A stretch of DNA of 34,134 nucleotides from an uncultured Alphaproteobacteria bacterium (GTDB lineage Bacteria > Pseudomonadota > Alphaproteobacteria > HIMB59 > GCA-002718135). Location of the stretch: the NCBI GenBank assembly GCA_902627245.1, contig CACOIH010000016.1, forward strand, positions 1 to 34,134. The letters are read 5' to 3'. Of this stretch, positions 16,720-24,976 are shown piece after piece. Each line of letters opens with the position of its first letter. Within the stretch, counting starts at the first letter, position 1. The position numbers were made by a program, and so were the translations under genes. Under the pieces are notes generated by a model. That model ran no database searches and had not been told where the DNA came from. It saw only the letters and a list, made by a program, of their open reading frames with translations.

Positions 16720-18773
16720 TAATTTTTTTTAAATTCTAATACTTTACTTGATAAACCAACTTCTTTTGCTTTTAATCTATTTATCTCATCTCTTAATCTT
16801 GCGGCATCTTCAAATTCTAATTTTGAAGCATATTCATTCATTTTTTTCTCTAGATTTTTTATATGTTTCTCAAGATCTTTTCCTACCAGTTCTTTTGCAT
16901 TTTCTATATCAACTGTTACATGATCTTGTTCTGCAGTATTTTCAATTATCTCCTGAATATTTTTCTTAATGCTTATAGGAGTAATATTATTTTCTTTATT
17001 ATATTCTAGTTGCTTTGTTCGTCTTCTATCTGTCTCATCTATGGCTTCTTTCATACTAGTAGTTATGTTATCAGCATACATGAGCACTTTGCTCTCAACA
17101 TTTCTTGCTGCTCTTCCGATAGTTTGAATTAAGCTTGTTCTAGATCGAAGATATCCTTCTTTATCTGCATCTAAAATGGCCATTAATGCGCACTCCGGTA
17201 TATCTAATCCTTCTCTCAAGAGATTAATTCCAACTAAAACATTAAAAACACCAAGTCTTAAGTCCCTAATAATTTCTATTCGTTCCAAGGTATCAATATC
17301 TGAATGAAGATAACGAACTTTAAGTCCTTCTTCATTAATATACTCTGTTAAATCTTCAGCCATTTTTTTTGTTAAAGTAGTTATTAAAACTCGATGACCT
17401 TTATCTATCGTTTTTTTACATTCATCGATTAAGTTGTCGATTTGATGTTTTGTTGGTCGAATTTCAATAGGTGGATCAATTAATCCTGTAGGTCTAATTA
17501 CTTGTTCTACGAAAGCCCCACCTGTTTTCTCAAGTTCATAGTCGCCAGGAGTAGCACTAACAAAAATTGTTTGGGGGCGCATTGCATCCCATTCCTCTCT
17601 TTTTAAAGGCCTATTATCTACACAGCTTGGAAGCCTAAAGCCATATTGAGCTAATGTGGATTTTCTTGAAAAGTCACCTTTGTACATACCTGCTATTTGA
17701 CCACATGTTTGATGGCTTTCATCAATAAATAATAATGAATCTTCAGGAATGTATTCATATAAAGTAGGAGGAGGTTCACCGGGCTTTCTACCAGATAAAT
17801 ATCTTGAATAATTTTCTATTCCACTACAACTGCCTGTAGTTTCCATCATCTCCAGATCAAATGTTGTTCTTTCATCTAACCTTTGTCTTTCTAGATATTT
17901 TTTTTCTTTCTCAAAAACCTCTAATTGTTTTTTTAAATCATTTTTAATCATTGAGATTGCTTTTTTAATAGTTGGTTTTGGTGTTACGTAATGAGAATTT
18001 GCAAATATTCTTATTTGATCAAGCTCTCCTAATTTTTCACCTGTTAATGGATCTACTTGACTTATACTTTCTATGTCGTCTCCGAACATAGATATTTTCC
18101 AAGATATATCTTCATAATGTGAAGGAAATATTTCTAGAATATCTCCCTTTGCTCTAAAACTACCTCTTCTAAAATCCATATCACGTCTTTTGTACAAAAG
18201 TTCAACCAATCTTCGAATTATTACTTCTCTGCTAATTGATTGATTTTTATCTAAAATAAAGGACATTGATGAATAAGCATCGACAGAACCAATACCATAA
18301 ATGCATGATACTGATGCCACAATTATAGTATCTCTTCTTTCAACGAGTGACCTTGTAGCTGAATGACGCAATCTATCGATTTGTTCGTTAATAGATGATT
18401 CTTTCTCAATATATGTATCTGATCTTGGTACGTAAGCTTCTGGTGTATAATAATCATAATAACTAACAAAATATTCTACTGCATTATCTGGAAATAAATT
18501 TTTCATTTCACCGTAGAGTTGAGCTGCTAAAGTTTTATTAGGAGCCATTATTAATGTTGGTTTCTGTACTGTTTCAATAACTTTAGCCATGGTAAATGTT
18601 TTACCTGAGCCTGTTACGCCAAGTAGCACTTGTTCCTGTTCACCTTCATTTAAGCTTTTTACAATACTATCTATTGCAGCAGGTTGATCACCACTCGGGT
18701 TGAAGTCACTAACAATTTTGAATGGTTTTGTTATATCTATAGAATTATTTTGTTTAATTTGAATTTCGTTCAT
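16719..18773 (-). CDS. uvrB: Excinuclease ABC subunit B
   Basis: Damage-verification helicase of nucleotide excision repair, 684 residues, full length. The opening FNPSGDQPAAI is the UvrB signature. Walker A is GVTGSGKT (52-59). The beta-hairpin that clamps damaged DNA is YYDYYTPEAYVPRSDTYIEK (105-124). DESH is the helicase motif II, and GINLLREGLDIPE and QTIGRAARN are motifs V and VI. The C-terminal UVR domain that contacts UvrC (about 635-675) is intact, with KKMNEYASKLEFEDAARLRDEI. It sits inside a run of amino-acid catabolism genes, overlapping the lysine-ketoglutarate reductase gene by 4 bp upstream and the hydrolase gene by 1 bp downstream. Confidence 0.98.
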   Translation of the reverse strand: MNEIQIKQNNSIDITKPFKIVSDFNPSGDQPAAIDSIVKSLNEGEQEQVLLGVTGSGKTFTMAKVIETVQKPTLIMAPNKTLAAQLYGEMKNLFPDNAVEYFVSYYDYYTPEAYVPRSDTYIEKESSINEQIDRLRHSATRSLVERRDTIIVASVSCIYGIGSVDAYSSMSFILDKNQSISREVIIRRLVELLYKRRDMDFRRGSFRAKGDILEIFPSHYEDISWKISMFGDDIESISQVDPLTGEKLGELDQIRIFANSHYVTPKPTIKKAISMIKNDLKKQLEVFEKEKKYLERQRLDERTTFDLEMMETTGSCSGIENYSRYLSGRKPGEPPPTLYEYIPEDSLLFIDESHQTCGQIAGMYKGDFSRKSTLAQYGFRLPSCVDNRPLKREEWDAMRPQTIFVSATPGDYELEKTGGAFVEQVIRPTGLIDPPIEIRPTKHQIDNLIDECKKTIDKGHRVLITTLTKKMAEDLTEYINEEGLKVRYLHSDIDTLERIEIIRDLRLGVFNVLVGINLLREGLDIPECALMAILDADKEGYLRSRTSLIQTIGRAARNVESKVLMYADNITTSMKEAIDETDRRRTKQLEYNKENNITPISIKKNIQEIIENTAEQDHVTVDIENAKELVGKDLEKHIKNLEKKMNEYASKLEFEDAARLRDEINRLKAKEVGLSSKVLEFKKN

Positions 18774-20005
18774 ACAGTTTTAATATAATCATTTAGATAA
18801 TTATACTTTTCTAAAAAACTACCATTTGATGTAATTGTTGCATTCAAAATCCTACCATCATCTTTATTAAAAATATATGGAATAACTTCATTCACGATAC
18901 CATCTCCAAATTCTTTACTTGAATCACGTGGTAATTCAGAAGGCAAGTTATCAACTGCCATGATTGCTAAATCTTTTTTATCAGTTTCTTTAAAAGTATA
19001 TCTTTCAATGTAAAAATTAGGATTCTCAATAGTTGAAGATCTTATAGTTGTTGGTACAGAACCATCAACATCACATGTAATATCACCAATTACTTTTAAA
19101 TTACTTAATTCTTTAAGGTCACTTTTTTCAAAAATTTTTGGAGAAGCTGGGTCCCAGTAATGAGCACTAATAAATACATCTGCCACTTTTAAATATTGAG
19201 GAGCACAACTCTTATATTCTTTTGGATATTGAATAAAATGATTAAGATTAAATTCTTTATTTAAATTTGATTCTACATAGTCTTTAGTTTCTAAATTACA
19301 AAATACAGGGTAATCAAAATTATCATTTTGGAACTTTTCTTTAGAAACTTCTTTTATATTTGTATGTTTTAAAACTTCTATTACGCCTTTGGCAACTCTT
19401 CCATCACCGGTTACTAAAATATTCATTTTAGGAAAATATAAATTTTTTAAATTATTGATTAATCTTTCATAATTATTAATTCTATATGCCCTTGCTAATG
19501 GTTGTTTATTATAACTTTCTAGACACAGATTGAGAGTATTATAACAACCAACAATTCCTGCAAACCTACCAAAACCTAGATATCTTGAACTTTTTTTATC
19601 TCTAATGTTTTCATAATCTATTAATTTTATATTTTTCTCTAAAACCGACTTCAAAAGCTCTTTTTTGTCCATTCCGGGAGTGCCCTGAGCATTATTTAAA
19701 GTTTCTTTGTTAAGTTTGTACGTGTGAGAAAAAAAAATATAGGTTTTATTATTTAATAAAACATTAGTATCAATTTCTTTTACACCAAATATAATAGAAC
19801 AACTCGATAAATCTTCATTTATTTCTGCACCTTTATTTTTATACTCATCATCAGAAAAACATCTTTTTTTTGAAGGTTGCACCACAATTTGTAAATTTGG
19901 ATATTTTAATTTAAGGTTTTCTATATGTTCTGGAACTAAAGGAGTTCTATTTTCATCAGGACGTGATTCTTTAATAACTCCAATAGTTTCTATTGGTTTA
20001 TTCAT
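18770..20005 (-). CDS. Saccharopine-forming lysine-ketoglutarate reductase-like protein
   Basis: A 411-residue NAD(P)-dependent enzyme of the alanine dehydrogenase/transhydrogenase N-domain type. GVIKESRPDENRTPLVPEH (8-26) is the characteristic N-terminal motif. SRYLGFGRFAGIVGCYN is the segment typical of the lysine-ketoglutarate reductase half of animal/plant AASS and of fungal saccharopine dehydrogenase. NILVTGDGRVAKGVIEVL is the nucleotide-binding loop, and late segments include GDITCDVDGSVP and AVDNLPSELPRDSS, both family hallmarks. Likely reaction: lysine + 2-oxoglutarate + NADPH to saccharopine. The gene overlaps the saccharopine dehydrogenase gene by 8 bp, so the two halves that are fused in eukaryotes are here separate, coupled genes. 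Direction (degradation, not synthesis) is inferred from context. Confidence 0.85.
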   Translation of the reverse strand: MNKPIETIGVIKESRPDENRTPLVPEHIENLKLKYPNLQIVVQPSKKRCFSDDEYKNKGAEINEDLSSCSIIFGVKEIDTNVLLNNKTYIFFSHTYKLNKETLNNAQGTPGMDKKELLKSVLEKNIKLIDYENIRDKKSSRYLGFGRFAGIVGCYNTLNLCLESYNKQPLARAYRINNYERLINNLKNLYFPKMNILVTGDGRVAKGVIEVLKHTNIKEVSKEKFQNDNFDYPVFCNLETKDYVESNLNKEFNLNHFIQYPKEYKSCAPQYLKVADVFISAHYWDPASPKIFEKSDLKELSNLKVIGDITCDVDGSVPTTIRSSTIENPNFYIERYTFKETDKKDLAIMAVDNLPSELPRDSSKEFGDGIVNEVIPYIFNKDDGRILNATITSNGSFLEKYNYLNDYIKTV

Positions 20006-21125
20006 TTATTTGTTGAATATTTATATTGTTTTCTTTCAGTATTTTAAAAAAATACAATATATTTTCATTTTCATGTGGTGCAGTTTTAACTCCAGGCTTA
20101 ATCTTTCCTTTTAAAATTAGGTCAACTGCTGCTGAAAGAGTAATAGAAACAAGTTTTCCCATAGCAGTATTCTCTCCTGAACCTTTTTCATCTAAAAAGT
20201 AACTGCTATTAAATATTTGATTATTATTTTCGAAAGCTTTAAGTTTTACAGATAACACCACTCTATCCTCTTCATCAGGCTGATATTTATTTTTTAATAA
20301 TAATTCCTCACTTTTCTTATTAATATCATCTTCAATTGTATCTGATTGATTTTCAAGCATAGAAAAAATATCTTTCCAAGCGTCTTTCCATCCATCTAAG
20401 CGTAAGGTACCTCTAACAAATTCTTTTACCTTCCAATTTTGATCAAAATTATACTCATTAATGTATGGTGTTGAGTCTCGATTTGGGTAAGCTTCAAAAT
20501 TTTCATTATTTATTAAGTAAGAACTAATTGATTTATATGGTGTCACTGTTTTTATCTCTCCTTCTGTAATAAATTTTGCATCATTATTTAAAGCCTTAAT
20601 TACTCCTGCAGGTGACCAACTAAATTTGTATCGAAAATCATTAGGTACTGCAGGAAAACCTCCACAATATGATTCATAAATTACTTCAATATCTTTAGAT
20701 GTTAATCTTCTTAAATCTTGTACTAAAAGGTGAGAGAAAAAATGATCAATACCAGGATCTAAACCTATTTCATTAATAAATACGAGATTTTCTTGTTTTG
20801 CATCCTTATCTAAAGCAAGGATTTCTGGGTTTAAGTAGCTTGTTGAAGCGAAGTGACATTTGTGCTTTAAACATAATTTTGCTATTTCTGGGTGTCTTAT
20901 AGCAGGAAGTTGCGAAATTATGATATCACCTGGATTTACTTCTCTAGAAATAAGATCAATATCAAATTTTTTTGCTTTAACGTTGTTTTTATCAACATGA
21001 TTAATACTATTTTCTGCTTTTTCTAAAGTTCTGTTCCATATTGTTAGATTTTCTAAGTTCTTAGCTAATCTTCTTATTCCTGGAAGCGAAGACAAGCCAG
21101 TTCCAATCCAATGTACATGTTTCAT
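19998..21125 (-). CDS. Saccharopine dehydrogenase (glutamate-forming type)
   Basis: About 375 residues from the ATG at 21125, LYS9-like. The N-terminal nucleotide-binding segment VHWIGTGLSSLPGIRRLAKN begins five residues in, as in homologues. Conserved later segments are FASTSYLNPEI, NEIGLDPGIDHFFSHLL, GGFPAVPNDFRYKFSWSPAGVI and FVRGTLRLDGWKDAW. Expected reaction: saccharopine + NAD to aminoadipate semialdehyde + glutamate, the second step of lysine degradation. An in-frame ATG at 21191 would add 22 residues (MNFPYLKFNKCSKQ...) unlike the family and would overlap the divergent tauE start, so I prefer 21125. A TAATAT box on the minus strand at 21147-21142 would place a transcript start just before that ATG. 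It is the first gene of the long minus-strand operon. The semialdehyde dehydrogenase for the next step is not in the window. Confidence 0.85.
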   Translation of the reverse strand: MKHVHWIGTGLSSLPGIRRLAKNLENLTIWNRTLEKAENSINHVDKNNVKAKKFDIDLISREVNPGDIIISQLPAIRHPEIAKLCLKHKCHFASTSYLNPEILALDKDAKQENLVFINEIGLDPGIDHFFSHLLVQDLRRLTSKDIEVIYESYCGGFPAVPNDFRYKFSWSPAGVIKALNNDAKFITEGEIKTVTPYKSISSYLINNENFEAYPNRDSTPYINEYNFDQNWKVKEFVRGTLRLDGWKDAWKDIFSMLENQSDTIEDDINKKSEELLLKNKYQPDEEDRVVLSVKLKAFENNNQIFNSSYFLDEKGSGENTAMGKLVSITLSAAVDLILKGKIKPGVKTAPHENENILYFFKILKENNINIQQINE

Positions 21126-21190
21126 AGTATTATTTACTTTTATATTAATTTGTTTACTACATTTATTAAACTTTAAATACGGAAAATTCA
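21126..21190. promoter_or_regulatory. Divergent saccharopine operon / tauE promoter region
   Basis: This 65-bp AT-rich gap separates the preferred starts of the two divergent operons. On the minus strand TAATAT at 21147-21142 is a fair -10 box, with a weak TTTAAT 17 bp upstream. That would start transcription near 21135, about 10 nt before the saccharopine dehydrogenase ATG. No convincing plus-strand promoter or Shine-Dalgarno was seen before the TTG of tauE. Confidence 0.35.
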
Positions 21191-22000
21191 TTGACTATAA
21201 TAGTATTTATTTTTTTATTAACAGGACTTATTTCCGGATTTGTAGCTGGATTGCTTGGAGTTGGCGGAGGTATTATAATTGTCCCAGTAACCTATTTTAT
21301 ATTATTACAATTGGGATATTCCTCAGAAGTAGTAATGCACGTAGCCGTAGCCTCTTCTCTTGGGGTAATATGCTTTACGTCAATATCATCTATAAGATCA
21401 CATTTAAAATTAAAAAATACAAATTTAAACATTGTAAAAAAATGGGCTCTTGGAATAGTTTTCGGATCAATTTTGGGTTCACTGTCAGCAAGTTTTATTT
21501 CTGGAGAAAATCTTGTAATAATTTTTGTAATTTTAGCATTCTTGATTTCTATTAATATGCTATTTCAACATAAACCAATCATACTAAATACCAATGTTCC
21601 ATCATCAAAAATAATTAATTTTTCAATTAGTTCGTTAATTGGTTTTTTTTCTTCGATAATAGGAATAGGGGGAGGTAGTTTTAGTGTACCTATCTTAACT
21701 ATGTTTTCAAAAAAAATTCATGAAGCTGTTGGAACTTCAGCTTTTTTTGGTTTTTTAATAGCTTTTCCAGGTTCAATCACTTTCGCTATTTCCGGCTTGG
21801 ATAAGGAAGGACTACCATTATATTCAATTGGTTATATTAATATTTTAATAGTTTTAATGGTCTCAATAACTAGTGTTTTTACTGCTGGATATGGTGCAAG
21901 AGTTTCAACAAATATAGATAAATTAGTTTTAAGAAAAATATTTGCAATTTTTTTGTTGTTAACTTGCGCAAGTCTTATTATTGAACATTTTATAATCTAA
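21191..22000 (+). CDS. TauE/SafE-family exporter (probable sulfite or organosulfur exporter)
   Basis: A 269-residue inner-membrane protein with about eight helices in two homologous halves. Each half carries the glycine-rich motif of the family: GFVAGLLGVGGGIIIVPV early and GFFSSIIGIGGGSFSVPIL in the middle. The family (TauE/SafE/YfcA, formerly DUF81) exports sulfite, sulfoacetate or other anions. The start is TTG at 21191; the sequence from there gives the usual N-terminus, and no ATG fits. The aminotransferase ATG follows its stop after a single base, so the two are co-transcribed, which may hint at the substrate. Confidence 0.85.
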   Translation: MTIIVFIFLLTGLISGFVAGLLGVGGGIIIVPVTYFILLQLGYSSEVVMHVAVASSLGVICFTSISSIRSHLKLKNTNLNIVKKWALGIVFGSILGSLSASFISGENLVIIFVILAFLISINMLFQHKPIILNTNVPSSKIINFSISSLIGFFSSIIGIGGGSFSVPILTMFSKKIHEAVGTSAFFGFLIAFPGSITFAISGLDKEGLPLYSIGYINILIVLMVSITSVFTAGYGARVSTNIDKLVLRKIFAIFLLLTCASLIIEHFII

Positions 22001-22001
22001 G

Positions 22002-23204
22002 ATGAATTTTGTAGCAGACAGAATAAACCGTATTAAGCCATCAATGACCGTTGGTATTAATATTAAGGCCAAAGCTATGAAGGACGAGGGCAAGGACGTA
22101 ATTGTTCTTGCGGCTGGAGAACCAGATTTCAATACTCCTAAAAACATTCGGGAAGCAGCAAATAAAGCAATGGAAGAAGGCAAAACAAAATATGTACCTG
22201 GTAAAGGAACTCCTGAATTACAAAAAGCGATACAAAGAAAATTTAAGGAAGACAATAACATTGATTATAGTTTAGATGAAATCATCTGTGGTGTTGGAGG
22301 AAAGCATATTATTTACAATGCGATGATGGCAACAATTAATCCAGGAGATGAAGTAATAATTACAGCTCCTTATTGGGTTAGTTATCCAGATATTGTTTTA
22401 TTGGCAGAAGGCAAGCCCGTCATTGTTGAATGCCCAGAAAATCAAAACTTTAAAATAAGACCTGAACAGTTGGAGAGAAATATTACTCCAAAGACTAAAT
22501 GGTTGATGCTAAATAGTCCTAGCAACCCAACAGGTGCTTTGTATTCAAAAGAAGAGTTAAAAGATATAGCTAAAGTTTTAATCAATCATCCTCATGTTCT
22601 AATTATGTCTGATGATATTTACGAAAAAATTATTTATGATGGACTTGAGTTTAATACATTAGCATCTATTGAACCTTTACTTAAAAACAGATGTTTAACG
22701 CTAAATGGTGTTTCAAAATCTTATTGTATGACTGGTTGGAGGCTGGGATACTGTGGTGCATCAAAAGAAATTATTGCTGCAATGAATAAAATTCAATCAC
22801 AAAGTACTACATCTACATCATCAATTACTATGGCTGCAGCAGTTGAGGCAATTAATGGGCCACAAAATTTTATAATAGATCATAATAATAAATTCTTAAG
22901 AAGAAGAGATTTAGTAGTAAATAAATTAAATCAAATTAATGGTATTACATGCTCAAAACCTGCTGGAGCATTTTATGTTTATCCAAACTGTGAAGGTATA
23001 TTAGGAAAAGAAACTCCAAATGGAAAAAAAATATCAAGTGACGAAGATTTTATGACTTTTCTTCTTGAAGACCAAGGAGTTGCAGGTGTCCATGGCTCGG
23101 CATTTGGTTTATCTCCATATTTTAGACTCTCATATGCTACAAGTGACGATGTTTTAGATGATGCTTGTAATAGAATTCAACTTGCTTGTTCTAAGCTCAA
23201 GTAA
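22002..23204 (+). CDS. Aspartate-type class I PLP aminotransferase
   Basis: A 400-residue fold-type I aminotransferase of the bacterial Ib aspartate aminotransferase group. Key residues visible: LAAGEPDF (36-43), the PLP-stacking aromatic in YW (124-125), SPSNPTG with N175, DDIYE with the PLP-contacting D/Y pair, the Schiff-base lysine K239 in NGVSKSYCMTGWR, R247 in the same segment, and the substrate-carboxylate arginine in FRLSYATS. The likely main reaction is aspartate + 2-oxoglutarate to oxaloacetate + glutamate. Enzymes of this type often also accept aromatic amino acids, prephenate or cysteine sulfinate. It is coupled to the TauE-like exporter gene (1-bp gap) and overlaps the 3' end of pyruvate kinase by 8 bp. 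Confidence 0.9.
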   Translation: MNFVADRINRIKPSMTVGINIKAKAMKDEGKDVIVLAAGEPDFNTPKNIREAANKAMEEGKTKYVPGKGTPELQKAIQRKFKEDNNIDYSLDEIICGVGGKHIIYNAMMATINPGDEVIITAPYWVSYPDIVLLAEGKPVIVECPENQNFKIRPEQLERNITPKTKWLMLNSPSNPTGALYSKEELKDIAKVLINHPHVLIMSDDIYEKIIYDGLEFNTLASIEPLLKNRCLTLNGVSKSYCMTGWRLGYCGASKEIIAAMNKIQSQSTTSTSSITMAAAVEAINGPQNFIIDHNNKFLRRRDLVVNKLNQINGITCSKPAGAFYVYPNCEGILGKETPNGKKISSDEDFMTFLLEDQGVAGVHGSAFGLSPYFRLSYATSDDVLDDACNRIQLACSKLK

Positions 23205-24633
23205 GATCTTTATCTGCAATTATTTCAGCTAATCTTAATAAATTTGTCGTCCCAGCACTTCCAAATGGTACACCCGCAGAAATAACAACACTATCTCCAG
23301 GTTCAACTAATTTTTTATTTTTTACAATAGTGCATGCAATTTTGACCATTTCTTGAGCATTCAGAGCATTCTCATTTGAATAACAAGAGTTAACACCCCA
23401 GTACAATTGCATTCGTCTTGTTGTGTCAATATTTGGTGATAATCCAACTATTTGTACAGGAGCTCTTTCTCTCGCCATTCTTCTTGTTGTTCTTCCACTC
23501 ACTGAAAAAGTTATAATAGCTTTTGCATTTGATTTTTTTGCGATTGAATATGCAGCTAATGTTATTGCATCAGTATTGTCAACATCGTCAAGGTTATCTT
23601 CTTCAATACGTAAATCATAATTATTTTTATCATTTTCAACAGTTTCAATAATATTATTCATAGTCTTTACTACTTCAATTGGATGTGATCCCACCGCAGA
23701 TTCTCCTGAAAGCATAACAGCATCAGTTCCATCATAAATTGCATTTGCAACGTCTGATGCTTCAGCTCTTGTAGGAACTAAATTATCGATCATACTTTCA
23801 AGCATTTGCGTCGCAACCACAACTGGTTTTCCAAAGTGTCTACATCTTCTAATAATATTTTTCTGAGCAATCGGAACTTTTTCAGTGGGCATTTCAACAC
23901 CTAAATCACCTCTCGCAATCATTATTCCATCTGCAACATTAACTATTTCATCAATATTTTTAACTGCAGATGGTTTTTCAATTTTAGCCATTACTAAAGC
24001 TTTATTACCAATAATTTTTTTTAATTTTTTTATGTCCTCAGCTTGTTGAACAAAAGATAATGCCACCCAATCTACACCCATATCCAATGCTTTAATTAAA
24101 TCTGATTTATCTTTATTTGTAAGAGCATCAATTGGAAGAATAACATCGGGTATATTAACACCTTTATTATTTGAAATTTCTGCATCATTTAAGACTTCTG
24201 TAATTAAGTTATCGCTATTTTGTTCAATAACTTGTAATCTTATTCTGCCATCATTTACTAGTAGTATTGAGTTTGGAGTTAAAAATTCATAAATTTCAGC
24301 ATGAGGAAAATTTACTCTTTTATTATCTCCTAATTCTGAAGATAAATCTAATATAAATTTATTACCTTTGATTAAATTTTCTTTTGTATTTTTAAATAAA
24401 CCAACTCTTAATTTTGGGCCTTGCAAGTCTGCTAATATACAAGTTGAATGATTATACTTTTCTTCTAAAGATCGAATGGATTCAAAATTTCTTCTATGAA
24501 CCTCAATATCACCATGAGAAAAGTTTAATCTAAAAACATCACATCCGGCTTTGAACAGATCATCAATAGTTTTTTTATCTGAAGAAGAGGGGCCCAAAGT
24601 AGCTAAAATCTTAGCTTTTCTATTACGTTTCAT
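23197..24633 (-). CDS. pyk: Pyruvate kinase
   Basis: Glycolytic enzyme making pyruvate and ATP from phosphoenolpyruvate and ADP, 478 residues, complete. Family motifs in order: KILATLGPSS (8-17), FRLNFSHG (34-41), the metal/substrate segment VMAKIEKPSAVKNIDEI with the catalytic lysine, MIARGDLGVE with Mg-binding acidic residues, ATQMLESMI, and a C-terminal domain containing TFSVSGRTTRRMARERAP and the last-strand GVPFGSAGTTNLLRL. Start ATG at 24633. It is divergent from the DUF1244 gene across 52 bp, with no clear Shine-Dalgarno. Confidence 0.97.
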   Translation of the reverse strand: MKRNRKAKILATLGPSSSDKKTIDDLFKAGCDVFRLNFSHGDIEVHRRNFESIRSLEEKYNHSTCILADLQGPKLRVGLFKNTKENLIKGNKFILDLSSELGDNKRVNFPHAEIYEFLTPNSILLVNDGRIRLQVIEQNSDNLITEVLNDAEISNNKGVNIPDVILPIDALTNKDKSDLIKALDMGVDWVALSFVQQAEDIKKLKKIIGNKALVMAKIEKPSAVKNIDEIVNVADGIMIARGDLGVEMPTEKVPIAQKNIIRRCRHFGKPVVVATQMLESMIDNLVPTRAEASDVANAIYDGTDAVMLSGESAVGSHPIEVVKTMNNIIETVENDKNNYDLRIEEDNLDDVDNTDAITLAAYSIAKKSNAKAIITFSVSGRTTRRMARERAPVQIVGLSPNIDTTRRMQLYWGVNSCYSNENALNAQEMVKIACTIVKNKKLVEPGDSVVISAGVPFGSAGTTNLLRLAEIIADKDLT

Positions 24634-24685
24634 TAAATATTATATATATTATGATTTAAAATTATTATAATCTTATTTACAAAAT
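24634..24685. promoter_or_regulatory. Divergent pyk / DUF1244 promoter region
   Basis: A 52-bp, almost pure A+T gap. A perfect TATAAT lies on the plus strand at 24666-24671, which would start a DUF1244 transcript only about 7-9 nt before its ATG, close to leaderless, and no Shine-Dalgarno precedes that ATG. A second perfect TATAAT on the minus strand (24644-24639) is too near the pyk ATG for a normal leader. Either may be chance in such AT-rich DNA. Confidence 0.4.
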
Positions 24686-24976
24686 ATGAGCAAAAAATTT
24701 AATAGAGAATTATTAGCAGATGTTGCGGAGCGATTAATTAATCACTTAAATAACAGAACCGATGTTCAAAATATTGATTTAATGAATTTATCAGGCTTTT
24801 GCAGAAACTGTCTTTCTAAATGGTACGTTAGTGCTGCAGAAAAGAAAAATATTTCTATATCTTATGATGAGGCACGTGAAATGATTTATGGAATGCCCTA
24901 TTCAGAATGGAAAAAAAAATTTCAACTTGAAATTACACCAGAGGAAAAAGAAAATTTTAAAAAAAATGAAAATTAA
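24686..24976 (+). CDS. DUF1244-family protein
   Basis: A 96-residue conserved protein of unknown function. The core VQNIDLMNLSGFCRNCLSKWY (about 27-47) is nearly invariant in this proteobacterial family. C39 and C42 form a C-X2-C pair next to W46, suggesting a metal site or redox-active pair. MIYGMPYSEWKKKFQ is a second conserved block. The acidic/basic tail is variable. It shares the stop tetranucleotide TTAA with the opposing acyl-CoA synthetase gene. No neighbour suggests a pathway. Confidence 0.88.
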   Translation: MSKKFNRELLADVAERLINHLNNRTDVQNIDLMNLSGFCRNCLSKWYVSAAEKKNISISYDEAREMIYGMPYSEWKKKFQLEITPEEKENFKKNEN

